A stretch of 64,000 nucleotides of DNA from Apostichopus japonicus (Eukaryota > Echinodermata > Holothuroidea > Aspidochirotida > Stichopodidae), in NCBI RefSeq assembly GCF_037975245.1, contig NC_092565.1:12792499-12856498 (forward strand), read 5' to 3'. This document shows, piece by piece, positions 9,914 through 22,662 of the stretch (the stretch's first letter is position 1; every line of letters begins with the position of its first letter). A model generated the notes under the pieces. It worked only from the letters and a program-made list of their open reading frames with translations, searched no databases and had not been told where the DNA came from. The position numbers and the translations under genes were made by a program.

Positions 9914-12900
9914 TCACAGATCATCCAGCTTAATGACCAGACAGTCGTCAAATATCTGGCCGCTAACGTCCATTCCACCGTGAACAAAAACACAAGAGGC
10001 AACATCGACATTGTCCAAGGAAGACACAGCGGTCGCTGCCTCTGGATGGAGGGGTTTATTTCCATCAGGAGAAGCAAGAGTTTGTGCATCTGACGCTCCC
10101 AGATGATGATCTGTTCCCGCTGCTGCACCTACTCCCTGCTCGTCATCATTTGAAAGATCTTGTTTTACGCCATCCACCACAAACATTGCATCTTTGGTGA
10201 TGTCTATTATTCCCGGCAGAGCACAATCACCTCGTTGGGGATCCGTCTCTTTGGGTGGGAGGTCTCTCGGGAATGTAAACGTCACGATGCACATGGCGTG
10301 ATCTAGACGACTTGCTGGGGGTGGCCCAGTCAGTTCCACTTTCTTCCATTGAAACTTATCTGAAGTTGAGAGAAATGGATTCTTAACATTAGCTCATTTG
10401 TCATCTCCTACATTGACCACCATATCATCTATGAATTGTAAAACTTTTGCTGGTCAAGAAGATTATGTCATTGGTACTTTATTAAGGAAAAGTCGCCCAG
10501 GAAAGAACCTGGGCACGAAAACCAAACTACCAAACAACTGATCCTCTCTCAACCCCAGTCCCCTTGCATCCGGACTGTGACTGTGTGATCATCGTCAGGT
10601 GTGCATCACCATTCCCCTTGAAAGGGAACAGATACTACACATGATCTTAGCCAAAAGGCTGAGAAGATTATGTCATTGGTATCTTCAGGTTTTCATCACT
10701 CACTGATTTTTACTAGAAATGTATTCCTTCCATCATCTTTGATACACAGTCCTCTGAAGTACATTAAGAATGGAATTAGCGCTGAATATAATTACAAACA
10801 AATTTTTTGGGAAGCATTAACACCAAATAACACTACGGATATATATTAATAGAATTAAAAGATCACGTGCAAATCACACTGAATCAAGGAACGACACAGC
10901 ATCAAATGCAATGTATAACAGGTCCATGGCACCAATCCAAAGACTTTATACAAAAAAGATTGCACCGTAACAATTGAACACCATGTAAAATGAATGGCAT
11001 AAATCTAATACCGTCTTTTAAAAGAATGGCACCATATCAAAAAACATGTCATGCTTAAAGAATGACACTTTATCAAACACCATGTACAATGGTGTTACAC
11101 CATAGGAGAGTGGATTCAGATGGAAGAAAAGTAGGTCTCCAAGAAAAATCCAGCTTTTAGCATCACAGTTTAAGACAGGTCTGGTCTGGATATTTTGTTT
11201 TGTTCATGACAGAAGACATGGAGAACATTTGGTTACTTGGCATGTAGCATGAAGGTTATTCAGCTTGAGTAGCAGTAAACTGCAGGGAATAAGTTACTAC
11301 TCAAAATTTTGTAGAGCAGTCTTGATAGCTCTGAAATACGATGGTTCTTGTGAACAAAACCTGCTATGAATCTTTGCACTTGTATCAAAATTTGACCATT
11401 AACGAAGCATTTTGCGATGCGATACAGGACTAATTTAATCCCTGAATTGGATTAATCTGAAGAGAGATTCTCAATACACAGAACCATCGGTTGCAGAGGG
11501 GGAGGTGAGGAAAACAATATCAAAATGAATTTTTGAGATATTGGATTAAGTTTAGAATTATCTCCAATAATAAGTTCCGTAAAACCTGCTTCTTGATACT
11601 GAATCCATTATAGCTGGGTTCATCAGTGTCTCAAATATTATTTTCTAGATATATTTTCTAACGTTGGTTCCATGTCAAGTGTGAACCCTCTAATGCAATA
11701 GCTAACTAGCCATGAAGTCAGGAAGAAAGTTACAGTTATATTACTTGCTTTCAAGATGCTCTGAAATTTTACTTGCCTCTACACAGTCTCCTTTTGGAAA
11801 TATTTTGAAATAGGTTTAGCACACGTACCTGTATCCAAGACGTACGTAGTGTCGCTAGCACCATCCTTTATCATTCCACCAAAAATTACAACTTTCTGTC
11901 CAAATGCCACAGCCCCATGAGCTGCCATGCCTGGAGGAACATCACCAGTGCATTTGATCTGCTTCCATACTGATGTTTCTATATGTGAATGGCAAAAAAA
12001 TGAAACATGAAATAATAAAATAGTGATATCCTTAAATACAAAACTAAAATATGTTTACTACTTCAGGAGTTCATCTTAAACGGTCTTTTCAAAAATACAT
12101 TTACATTGACTGACATTTTGATCATACCAGGATCTTCGTCAATAGGCGAACTGAAACGAGAGCAGACTAACGACACAATTAAAACAGTGACAGACGATTT
12201 AAATGGACATTGAATATTGATTAGGTTTACATATTTACCTACACAGGCTTTCTGCAGTAGATACACAGCTTTCAAAAATATTTTGGAAAAACAATAGGAA
12301 AAATATAAGAAACATTCACTAAAGAATGAGAATTCCTAAACATATATATTCAGTTCGAAGCTTTGCCAAAGATAGTACCATTTTGGATTTAAGCTACCTT
12401 ACAAAAACAAAAGCAGGGGGACACCCCCACCCCTCCCCCAGGACAGCATCCCCTGTAAGGGGGTGGCAAAGGAAGGATCTGTCAGCGGGTGCCAACTCTT
12501 CTACATACGCCACTGCATCTTGGAAACCATTCAAATTGCCATTATAATGTAAATACACCCATGACTTACCTATGTCATACTCATGAAGATCGTCATAGTA
12601 TGTGTCTCTAGCCATACCTCCATGAAGGTAAAGCTTCCTCCCAATAGACACTGTAGCATGCCCATGACGAGGTTTTGGAACCTGCCCTGTTACCTCCGGC
12701 TGTTTCCAGGTTTGAGATTCTGAACATGAAATTTGATAAAATTCTTGATTATCAGAGAACCAGAATTGTTTCAAGACGAAATACATGTGAAAGAGATATA
12801 TGACATTATGAGTCTCCAATTATTTGTGAAATAAACCAAAATATATGACACATTTTACATTCTACTTCAACAGCTATACTGTACATTAATATTTGTGAAA

Positions 12901-15435
12901 GGGGTACAAATTGACATCATGTGGGACTCCCCACCCCCCCACTACCCCCCCATTAAAGTGGCAAACTTTTCCTTTCTAAAGCTGTCATACATAATAATTC
13001 TTGCGCCCTTGGTGGGGGGGGGGAGAAGAGGTGTTATGTCATCCAGGGGTGGTAAAATGGAGGGTGCTTAGATGCAAAATGGTGCTATATATTGAAACTT
13101 TTTAAACAATGTTCAAGACTATTTGACAGTTTTTAGTATACTTTGATGTGCCAAAGACATTTTGGAGTTTCTACATCATCTACTTCTATTTATTTGTTCT
13201 AAACATTTTTATGCCTGAGCTTCAAGAGGCAAAAGGGAACATGCTGTAAATGACTCTGTTACGATCATTTAAGTAATTATACAGAAGAATAACACCATTA
13301 ACTGTATGAAGGGATAGAAAAAGATAACAGGGAAACAATATCTGTGATGAGGTGATGAGGTTGAGTGCAGGGCATTCATATTTTGGGCTGGATTTTTGGA
13401 ACTGCACTTCTCATAACACACTGATAACTTAGTATACTTCAATGCACATCGACTGCTCTACATCTTTGAATTTGTGTAGCAATTTGCCATAGTATTTTGC
13501 TATATACACCCAGACCCCTCCTACCACCATTATAACTGACACCCTCATTTATTAACAGTATTTACCTGAACAGTATATCAGGTTAAATGTAAACCGCACC
13601 CCCCCCCCCCCCCCGCTGTACCTCACTACAACTATCTGCCACCTTAATTTATTCATCGTTAAACATTGTAATATCAACCATCCCTTTCTTCAAAGTTTTC
13701 ACACACACAACTTGTGTTGCATTCCTGTAGTAGCAAAATTACTGTCTCTTTCCAATTTTAACTTTAGACAGTGGTTTTACATTCTAAAACAGTCAATACA
13801 TTGGGAACCTTCCCAGTTTCAGCTGCACCTTTAAAAGGTATTTACAATTTTGGGATAATATGAAACAGGATTCAGACATTTTACGTTAAGAAGACCCTTT
13901 CAAAATGAGGCATTAAAGTCCGCTAGATGTAAATGACGATGCAATTAAATTGATTACACTGCAAAGAAAATGAGTTTTATTTTATACTTACCAGAATGAA
14001 ATACATGTAACTTGCTATCTGCAACTGGATCTGTTCCTTGCTCACCGCCTGAGAACACATACAACTGACCATTGCACCAGGCTGACCCCCGGCATGTGCG
14101 AGGGCTTGGGGCCTCCCCTGATACCTCAACACCACTCCATTTCCCTGTTTCTGAAGAAATAAGGAACAAAGTGATATTATAACCTAAAGTGAACAGTCTG
14201 TGATGAAAAGCCTTTCAGGTAATTTGAATATCTAACAGAACTTTTCAATTCTCTACTTCAATCCGGCATGTAGATTGAAAGTGCAAACAAGGATCTACTG
14301 ATAGATCTATAGATTTTCAGCCTTGATAATCCATCAATATCAGTGAAAGGAAACAGATAATATAAAACAATGATGAAAAGGACATTAACGAGGACAACAG
14401 TTATGATTCTAATGACAATACTAGCTTCATCATCATGCAATAGTAACTTATAATCTAACCAAGAGTACCTTTGATGTTATAGCCTAATGCTATCATTCCT
14501 ACTTTAACTTTTAACTTCCATGTAAAGTCAAAACTGAATTGTCTGTGCTTGATTAAATTTCTGTCTCAAGTCATGTTTCAACATATAGAAACATATAGAA
14601 AACCTTACTGTGCAGAGGCATTTGGAATGTAATCATTAATTTCATGGAATCAAAAACTTACGTAAATCTAAGACCTGCAAATCATTTAAATTGCCAGATT
14701 GATCAGCTCCACCAAAAACAAACACTTTATCATTCTGTGTGGTTGGGAGGAAGGCTGCATGTTCATAGCGTCCCTTCAAACCTTGCCAAGGAACTTTCTC
14801 CCACTCGTAAGAGTCTGTGTTAGAACGACAAAAACAAAATCATTACATTCTAAACCACTGTACATTTCTAATGCTGATGAATGAAATATCTCATAAGAAG
14901 AGGTTTTTTTCTGGATGACTCTGAATCATACTGGAATGCAATTTTTTCATTTTGATATAGTTTAGCATTTTTCATGGGATGACTGAGTGGTAACAATAAT
15001 AATTAAAATTATCATAAAGAATTACTGTAGTTAAAATGAGGCATGAAAATATTACAAGCAAATTTTAATAACTTGTGTATTATTTTTCTATCAATGTCTT
15101 TCACAAGTTGTAATTCATCAATGTTTACTATTTAATTTTGTCAATTGGTTGTTATAATTGGCTGTTAAAACTGATATCGAATCTAACACAACATTGTTAC
15201 TTTGATATATGTATAAGTACTAACCCAGATTTAGCAGATGATTTTCAGGAAAAACACCATTAGGATTGGCTCCACCTAACAGCAAAACTTTAGATGCACT
15301 CTTGCTTGGCAATGAGATGCCACTGTGTCCGACCCTCATACTTGGAGGAGTGCAACCACCTGCTGAGATCACGTACCACATTTTGGAGTTAGCAGGTATC
15401 TCACCCATCTCAAGGACTGGATGTAACTGCATCAT
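9914..15435 (-). CDS. RABEPK: Rab9 effector protein with kelch motifs, complete
   Basis: Six coding exons on the minus strand: 15435-15225, 14814-14662, 14150-13992, 12719-12570, 11978-11829 and 10359-9914. All introns are GT-AG and every junction is phase 1; the spliced product is 422 residues. It starts MMQLHPVLEMGEIP (either Met could serve), close to the start of vertebrate RABEPK (372 residues). Six kelch blades are visible through their Gly-Gly pairs: LLLGGANPNG, VFVFGGADQSG, LYVFSGGEQG, LYLHGGMARD, VVIFGGMIKDG and VFVHGGMDVSG. Intervening signatures such as GRYEHAAF, KPRHGHATV and SRLDHAMCIV are also typical. The family binds Rab9-GTP and promotes late endosome to trans-Golgi transport. 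The last exon has a low-complexity insert of roughly 80 residues between the HAMC strand and the final blade, longer than in human. The gene is head-to-head with NRBF2. Assignment is by family resemblance, without a database search. Confidence 0.92.
10477..10668 (-). mobile_element. Retroposon with U2 snRNA-like head, copy 1
   Basis: The minus strand begins TTCTCAGCCTTTTGGCTAAG and continues ATCATGTGTAGTATCTGTTC, nearly identical to the first 45 or so bases of U2 snRNA, including the branch-point-pairing GUAGUA. After that it leaves U2 completely: a body of about 145 bases containing hairpins CCCTTTCAAGGG and GCCCAGGTTCTTTCCTGGGC, ending near TTCCTTAATAAAG. The same 20 bp, AGAAGATTATGTCATTGGTA, lie on both sides (10457-10476 and 10662-10681), as expected for LINE-mediated retroposition. 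It sits in the last RABEPK intron in the gene's sense orientation, about 120 bp before the final exon. U2 stem-loops III/IV and its Sm site are absent, so this is not a normal U2 gene. Confidence 0.85.
10682..11828. other. RABEPK last intron, remaining part
   Basis: Intron between RABEPK exons 5 and 6. At about 10905-11100 there is loose repetition of phrases such as ATGGCACCA and AATGACAC/CACCATGTA, a possible decayed minisatellite. No other feature is supported. Confidence 0.45.
12400..12530 (-). mobile_element. Possible decayed G-rich MITE fragment
   Basis: C-rich blocks (GGGGGACACCCCCACCCC, CTCCCCCAGGAC) followed by CTACATACGCCACTGCA, which resembles the family A terminus CCTACGCCACTG. 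It lies in the RABEPK intron next to exon 4. Only one end is recognisable, so the call is tentative. Confidence 0.4.
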
Positions 15436-16149
15436 GCACCAACATATAAGTTCCTATAAACAGAAAAATTCTTGAAACTGCTAAAGCTGTTTTGTTTTTT
15501 TATGTCCAAAATATCTCAAAAATAGCTCAAAGTTTAAACTGTACCTAACTGAAATATAGTAGAATTAATGATGCCATAACTTCCTATTTCAGTGATACAA
15601 AGATAAGACACAATGAAATTTAGGTCTACTTTGGCTATGACATAGAACTGAAATTATGTTATTGCAAAATAATTTATCTGGTAGGCTGAAGAAAACAAGT
15701 TTGCTGTTCAATTTAGCTATAGCCTAGGCCTAGATGCTAAACACTTTTTCCTTTCAAGTTCAAAGTTGATATCTATGAGATTTCACTGTTGCTTTGATTC
15801 TAAGATTCTGCCAGAATGTGATATATACATGTTAAGGTTTGCTGTCAAACAACCATATAATTCCAGAAAATAGATGAAGGCGGCGAAAAGGCTTTCATAT
15901 TTCACTCTGTCAGAATACAGAATTGTTGTTTCCTACGAATTTTCCTGAATTCATTGACACCGTATACATTAATGTTGCAATCGAAAGTGTGATAACAATT
16001 TGAATTTCAAACACGGCGGCGACAATCTTTTGAGTGACATTTGTTTGGACTTGTTCAACACATCACGCGAAGTTAACGTACACCACCATAAACTTGAGTG
16101 TATGTCAATCTAGGGCCTAGGCTAGTTCTTGCCTTCCTTTTCTTCATAC

Positions 16150-17677
16150 CTGTGTGAACAAGTTAATACCGGTTCTGCGACATGTTCAACAGAATGTCTG
16201 ATTAAATAAAGTTTACGGCTACTCTTGCAAAGTAACCTGCAATGCATTATCTTCATCGTTACAGATATTATTAATATGTTTATATCTACCTATCTAATGT
16301 ATAAAACCATAAAACGTACCCAGGCTACTAACTGAAATCAAAGTTACTGGAATGGTGCAAGCTTCCCTGCCAACGGTTGAGATAGGGTGTACATATGTAT
16401 GATAGGACCCTTGAGGCTTGTTCAATACACTATTTACTAAATTGTTCAGTTTGTTTGTGTTTTCGAATAGTAGCCTGATTCCACGAGTACAGTGTAATCT
16501 TGCAAGGTGATAAACTTTCGGGAAAAAGTGTCATCTTACCAACATATTGATCTCGTTGCGAACTTTGGGACATGGAAAAGACTTGAAATACACAACATAG
16601 TTAGCCTCACGTAAGCCAACAGTATTCCTATACTTAGACCGAGTTTAGGTACATTCTAAGCAGGCCTAAGTCCTTGTTAGGCCTAGTCTAAGTGGGCCAG
16701 TCTAAGTTAGGCCTAGCCTAGCCCTCAGTTAGGTCGGCAGAAATGTCAAAATGCCTAAGTAGTTAGTATGCTAACATTAGCCTGATTATGCATATGGTAG
16801 TGCATACGTTTGTTTCGCCACCAGTACCGTTGTGTAATTCCACACTAGACACCGGCAAATTGGAATTTATGCACAAGCTGGCTACAAAATGACTCTTAGC
16901 TTAGGCTGTACAGTAGTTCACACAGCAGTTAGCAATAGAAAAAACTGTTAAAGAAGTTTTCATTTTTTTTTTGCCTCAATCACCAAAAACCTAAACATGA
17001 GTAACAACATAACAGATTATACTAAGGCCTACAGTGTCAGTTTTATGGATATTGCAACTTACTAATTTACTATACAACTATAACTGTACACTTAATGAAG
17101 GATTTCTCCATAGCCAATTGCTCCAACTTATGCCTTGAAACAGCTGCTTATACAGTGTGGGGCAAGTGGCACTCCCAGAAACTAGAAGATTGGGGAAGGG
17201 CACAACAAAAGGAGAGAAATATTTGTGTGGGAGGGGCACAGAATGTGGGTTGTGCAAGCTTGCACCTCTGCACTGGGGGCATTAGTGCCGATCACAAACC
17301 TGTGTCTGCGGAGTGGTGGTTGGGTAAAGCCCCTGGATGCTTTGTAGTTTCCATCATTTCCAGAACTTGAAGTCAGCAGAACTTATGAGACCTGTACAGT
17401 AGTTGCAAGTAGATTACGTTCGGTAGAAGATATCCCTGTTTCCTTAAACACGACAACTTTCATTCAGTGGAGAGGATGGGGGGGGGGGGGGAGGGAAGGA
17501 AAATGACATATAGTAAATTTCATTGGGGAAGGAGAGTGGAAAGGGGGCACCAAAATGGTGCATGATCCCCCTTCTGTGCCCATGCACCCCTTCATTTAAG
17601 ATGCCATTGTGTGGGACGTTTGAATAAAAGAAAACAGCATTGCATTGACATATAAATTTACTCTTGTTTCTTTTCAG
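16150..17677. promoter_or_regulatory. Head-to-head RABEPK / NRBF2 spacer
   Basis: The two genes diverge here. A good minus-strand donor (GTATGA, just left of 16150) could end a non-coding first exon of RABEPK, whose first coding exon has an acceptor (TTTATAG) 18 bases before its ATG. NRBF2 has an acceptor TTTTCAG at 17671-17677. A cluster of TAGGCCTA-like words occurs at 16640-16735. The transcription starts themselves are not visible to me. The open frame at 17095-17370 has no domain and is not called as a gene. Confidence 0.4.
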
Positions 17678-17780
17678 GTTGCTGTTTGTCTCCTCCCATT
17701 GTTATAGATTAATGGAATACTTCTGTTTCAGACATTTTGAACCATTTACTACAAGCTTGGCCTGAACACCCGTGGACAAA

Positions 17781-20130
17781 ATGATTGCAGAAATTTTAGG
17801 CGAGAATGTAACTTTAGACTTTCATCCAAGCTCCATTCTATCCAAGGTATGTTAGTCTTAATTAAATATTGACAGTTTCTCTTCATTATGTCAAATAGAA
17901 CTTCCTTCAAAACTTAAGAATTCCTAGGATTTCTTTGGGCACTTAAGAAAAAACTTTATTAATTAAAACCCATTTCAGGTATTTTATAAACATAAATAAA
18001 TAGTAACTTGTTTTCAGCACTTATTTGGATAAATGCTTGTTGATGTATGCAAGTTTTAACATTTGCCAACAAATGTGAACATTTTACTTAATGATGCAAT
18101 TGGTACATCTGATTCAGCCATGTTGTTAAATCCTCACAATATCCACAATCAATAATCTTTTTGTTTATTGACGTCTATATACATGCAGATATGAACTAGA
18201 TATTTAAAGCAATGTATTTGTCAGGCTGGAAAATTAACTGTCACATTCTGATCATCAAATGTTTTATGATTTATCCCTTGTCTGATTTTCATGTATTTTT
18301 GTTCTATTTTTGAAGGTTATGTAATAAATTCCTCCATCAATACTCAGCAGAGCTCCTTTGATATTCATTAAACATAAATTTGCATGCTAGTACTGACTGA
18401 GATTTCACAACCAGATTTCTTTTCATTTCTGGGTTTGTCTTTCTTAACTTTGTTTTTTTAAAGGCTCATCAAGCAGAAAGGACAGCTGACAAAATGGCCG
18501 CCATGCAGGACTTTAATGGTGCATTAGACCATTATGCCAAAGCTGAAGGTTAGAAATATAATATTTCAGTTCATGTTTACATTTTGCTTCTATTGCAGGC
18601 AGTGATATATTTTACAAGGAATGGAATCTATTGGTGTACTTTGACGGGTTTAGCCCTTCTTTAATACTGTTTCAGACTGTTCATTATTATGTACATACAC
18701 TCACTTTAGGTTTGTGCAGTAGCATCCATTAAGTGTAATACGCAGTATACTTATATTTATGTAACATCAGATGATCGTAAATTGTTGATATTTTCCACAA
18801 TAAATGAAGCCAAGAGCTCTGGACCATTCTGTTCATATAAGTATTCTACTTATATAACTTAATGTCAGGTTCGAGGAATGATCTGTTGATGACGAGCTTT
18901 ATCAGGAAGTACAGTACCGTAGGGTTTGGTTAGAAATTTTACCAAACATTCTATGTAGCCCCCACAATGGTACTGAAAACTATGGCAACACCTCACATTT
19001 GGTTGATGAGAAAGTATTTAATGATTACATTTTATCTCAAATTTTTTGGTGGCCAATATGCTTTGTGATCCATCATCAACTACATCTAAAATCTGAACTG
19101 CAAATTGTAACTCTTACCGCATTATTTGCAAAAAACTTGACTAGCCATGCTAATGTATTACTCGTTATAAAATTTACTATAAACCAAAAGCACAATTTGT
19201 TTGTTATAAATTTCTAACAAAATCAAAATTTTTAGGTGGTGAATTGTCTATTTCTTTCCAACTTCAAACAAAAATGCCATTCTCCTTCTTCTTCTGATGC
19301 CTGTATTCAAAATTTGTATAGCATTTACTTGCCTTTTTTCCCTTTCAGAACTGCTGGAAGAGGTTTTACCGATTCCTGGAAATAAGTTTGTAGTGGAATC
19401 TATAAAGAAGCAGTTGGAACATCTCAAAAAACAACCAAGAATTATTCATCGGAAGAAGGAAGACTTTGCTAGAAGAAAGAGGCAAAAGTCTGTGGAACGG
19501 AAGCAGAAGCTAGAACGAGAGAGAGTGAAAGCATCTGCGGCGACAGAAGATGAGGAGTTTGCTAAGGATGATTTTGATGGAGGTAACCTTGTAGAAGCGT
19601 CAGATCAAGGCTCAGATGAAACGGATTCGTTACTCACATGCTTGAATGATAATATGGTAGAGGAGAGTGACGGTTTCACTTACAAAACATCTGAACTCAG
19701 GAAGTTCTTTTCCTCTCAGCGGTCCAAAAGTCGAGATTCAGAAGAGAAGGCCAGCGTGGAAGAACAAACCAGTGACAGTCCAAAGACAATCTTGATACAG
19801 AAATTGGAACGTCAGAATAAGGAACTTATGGAGCATGTCTGTCATTTATTTAAATCCTGGAACAGTTGTGAAGAGGAGAACACCCAACTCAAAGAGAGAA
19901 TGAAGCTGCTGGAGCAAGAGCTGGAAACACTACGAAGCACAAACATGGAGAAGAGCGTCTTGAATCAGAGTAACGTTGAATTGTCCCTCCCATTTCAGAG
20001 CGAATATTTTGGAGACGATCGCATTTCAAGTTTACCTAGTTTACCACCTTTGGACTTGCCTAATGAATTACAGATGTCAGGCTTGTATTCTGAAGAAGAA
20101 CATAAACACAAATTTCAAGAGGAAATGTGA
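17781..20130 (+). CDS. NRBF2: Nuclear receptor-binding factor 2-like, complete
   Basis: Three coding exons: 17781-17846, 18464-18548 and 19349-20130 (phases 0 and 1), 310 residues against 287 in human. Residues of exon 2, AHQAERTADKMAAMQDFNGA then HYAKAE, match the N-terminal MIT-type helical hairpin of NRBF2. A basic stretch follows (KKEDFARRKRQKSVERKQK), then an acidic Ser-rich linker. A coiled coil lies at about residues 205-260 (LERQNKELMEHV..EENTQLKERMKLLEQELETLR). The C-terminus has the family signature LPSLPPLDLPNEL. NRBF2 (yeast Atg38) joins the Beclin 1-ATG14-VPS34-VPS15 complex and tunes autophagy PI3-kinase activity. Candidate poly(A) signals AATAAA are at 20310, 20345 and 20383. 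A 5' non-coding exon is likely because an acceptor precedes the start exon. Similarity to the family is clear at both ends and weak in the middle, as is usual for it. Confidence 0.88.
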
Positions 20131-22290
20131 AAAGATAAAAATAACTTCATATGCCATCTTGCCGAAATGTTTCTTGCATTAGGTGAACAAGAAGCTGCAT
20201 CCTATACTTGAGGGTTGTGCGGGTTTGCAACATTTGTATTTGACCGTGCCATGATTACCACATCTGCTCTACAACTATTTTATTTTATACTCAATCTATC
20301 TGTCAAGATAATAAATTTGTTAAAATATGTTTTAGTCTGATAAGAATAAAAACAAAGAAAACTCTTTACAACTTCTCCCTTTAATAAAAAAATTACATAG
20401 TTGAAATTCTAAAAGTTGGTTGGAGATGGTGGAGGGGGGGGGGGGGGAGGAAGGGAAGTTGTGGATTGATCCATGCATGGAGCTTCATCAGAATCACACT
20501 GACTTTAAAGAACAAAATGCCAGATTAAATAGTCACATCTAATGTCCTTATACATAATACTAAATAGTAGAACTAACCAAAAAAATTAAATTAAATATGT
20601 ATCGGGAATATTTTGAAGGAAACTGGTGTAAGTATAATTCTGTGGGCTGTGATTAGATGTTGGTTTACATTGGAACCGAAGGAGATGACACTAATGAGCC
20701 GATATGGACATTTTGAAAAGCATTGAACATATATTTATATTTTTTTTCACTTTTGGTCCTTGTTAGTAGTTTTTGTTCTTCTTGTATTCTATCATTCCAA
20801 GGTATCACTCATTAGTTATAATATATTTTCATATTGAATGTGAAAAGAGGACTTAAGGCATAAAGTTAATTTTCATATGCTGTATAAGACTGCTACCAGT
20901 CCAATTTGAAAGTTAATACCACTTATAAGCTTGGACAAAATAACTGTTAACATATCTGAGGCTGACAAAGGATAGTTGCTGGTCTACTTAGTTTAGCATA
21001 CTAAGGTCAAAAGTCAATTCTTAAGATGCTACAAAACACTTGGTAGGAAAGCATGAGAATTTATAACATGTTTATAAATTATTTCAAATTAATTGCATGT
21101 TGTGGAAGGGTACTGTTTTGTTTATAAATATTAAGTTTTAGATGAGTCTTTCGAACTTATAAACAATTTGTATTTATCTCTGTGTATGTGAGTGTATGTG
21201 TCTGTCATATGTGTGTCCCTGTAAACTTGTTCTTCAACATTACAATGGATTGCTATCAAACTTAGAACATGTATGGATACTGAATAGTGAATTGATGAAC
21301 AGTATTGTTTTAGGTGAGGTCAAAGGTTTTGGGATCAGCAGTAGTCAAAATCTGAAACCCTTTGAAACAAAATGTGAAGTTTGGCACAACTTGATACGTT
21401 GTATGTAAATCTATCTTAGAGACTACAATAACCCAAATGTTTCATAGGGAGGTCAAATATCATTTAGAGTTAACAGAAATCACCTAATACACATGCTTAT
21501 GTCAAAGTAAAATGTGTATAAACTCCATATTTGGAATGCAAGTTTGCTTTAGCGGTTCAAGATTGTTATTTTTTTGTGTGCAAAGAGGTCACAATAGTTG
21601 TTTTTGTTCACCAAAGGTCAAAGTCTCTACCCTGATGTGTTTTCCGTTGTCCGTTTGTTGCATGACCACCGTTCTTGTGTAAGAAAAAATACCCAGCAAT
21701 ATCAAAGAAGTATGATCAGTGAACAGAAGTCTCCCTTTTTCACGTGCCAACATTTCAGATATACTTTCCATTTTATTGTTATAGGAACCAACCAGACAGT
21801 TTTGGTTTTAACATTCAGCTGTCAATCTTTAATATTTCATGGTCACCTAAATGCATTAATTTATGTTCTTTAATTGGTTAATGACTTGCATTGAAACTTG
21901 TTTCATATAGGCCTAAAGGTTGTTTGCCTTGGTACTGTAACTTTGAATTCACATTAGTGTACTCCACTTTGATGGAACATACCATTTCTTGGGTCTAAAT
22001 AGATTTCACTTACAAAATATTTTCTTTTGTTTCTTTTCTTTTCTTTTCTTTTCGTTTCCTTTCTTTTGTTTTGTTAGGCGTGTAAGTTGTGATCTAGGAC
22101 ATGTGATAAAATCTACAATGAGTTTGGTGATGAACATCAAGAATTTGTTTACTTTTAAATCAATGGAGGTTAAATGCTGGGAAATTACAAAAAAAAGTTT
22201 TCATTTCTAAATCTTACTTCCCCAATCTTCCTGTTTGGGGGATGGAATAATGTTAATCTCCCTATTTTTGTGACAGGTTTAGAGGTCTGT
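20131..22290. other. NRBF2 3' UTR and intergenic DNA
   Basis: The first 250 bases hold the probable NRBF2 3' UTR. Then come a poly-G run near 20434-20447 and a TTTTC-rich patch near 22022-22065. At 21190-21620 the sequence has phrases like TGAGGTCAAAGGT and CACCAAAGGTCAAAG within what looks like a degraded dispersed repeat. No gene is recognised. Confidence 0.45.
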
Positions 22291-22293
22291 AAA

Positions 22294-22662
22294 CAAGGGC
22301 GTAGGAACCGGGGGGGCTGGGGGCGCCAGCCCCCCCCCAGTGAAAAATGTGGAGGGGCGGAAGTATCATTCTGCCCCCCCCACTTCGCAAGTCAGAAAAC
22401 CCCTTTTTCATTTCCAAATGAGAAAAAAAATCTCATTTGGAGCCCCAAATTGCATCTAAGGCCAGGTGAAAATACAAAATTAAGTTTACAAAATGGAGTG
22501 GGTGTTGAAGTGTGCTATATTGCACCAAATTACATCTGAAGCCACCTGGAAATGCAAAAAAATTCCAAAGGGGAGGGGGACACCCCCTCCCCTTAGACCC
22601 CTCCCCCAAGCCGGCCATCAGTCTTCAGCCCCCCCACTCAAAACTACCTTCCTACGCCACTG
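22294..22662 (-). mobile_element. hAT-type MITE, family A, copy 2
   Basis: A 369-bp element homologous along its length to 1194-1567 but in the opposite orientation. It begins CAAGGGCGTAGGAACC and ends TTCCTACGCCACTG. The flanking 8 bp TCTGTAAA is duplicated exactly (22286-22293 and 22663-22670). No transposase. The open frames 22174-22539 and 22433-22618 lie in it and are not genes. Confidence 0.87.

Noticed and set aside
9716-10128. Open frames over the last RABEPK exon
   Set aside because: The plus-strand frame is antisense to the RABEPK coding exon and the 75-residue minus-strand frame is an alternative register of it; neither has domain similarity.
10477-10668. Functional U2 snRNA gene
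   Set aside because: Only the first 45 or so bases match U2. The Sm site and stem-loops III and IV are absent, and the 20-bp flanking duplication shows a retroposed copy.
17095-17370. 91-residue open frame between RABEPK and NRBF2
   Set aside because: No recognisable domain, no splice or codon-bias support, and it overlaps the shared 5' region of two better-supported genes.
21190-21620. Nuclear receptor response elements (AGGTCAAAGGT-type words)
   Set aside because: The words sit in what looks like a degraded dispersed repeat and no full direct repeat is intact.
22174-22618. Open frames of 121 and 61 residues
   Set aside because: They lie in the second family A MITE.
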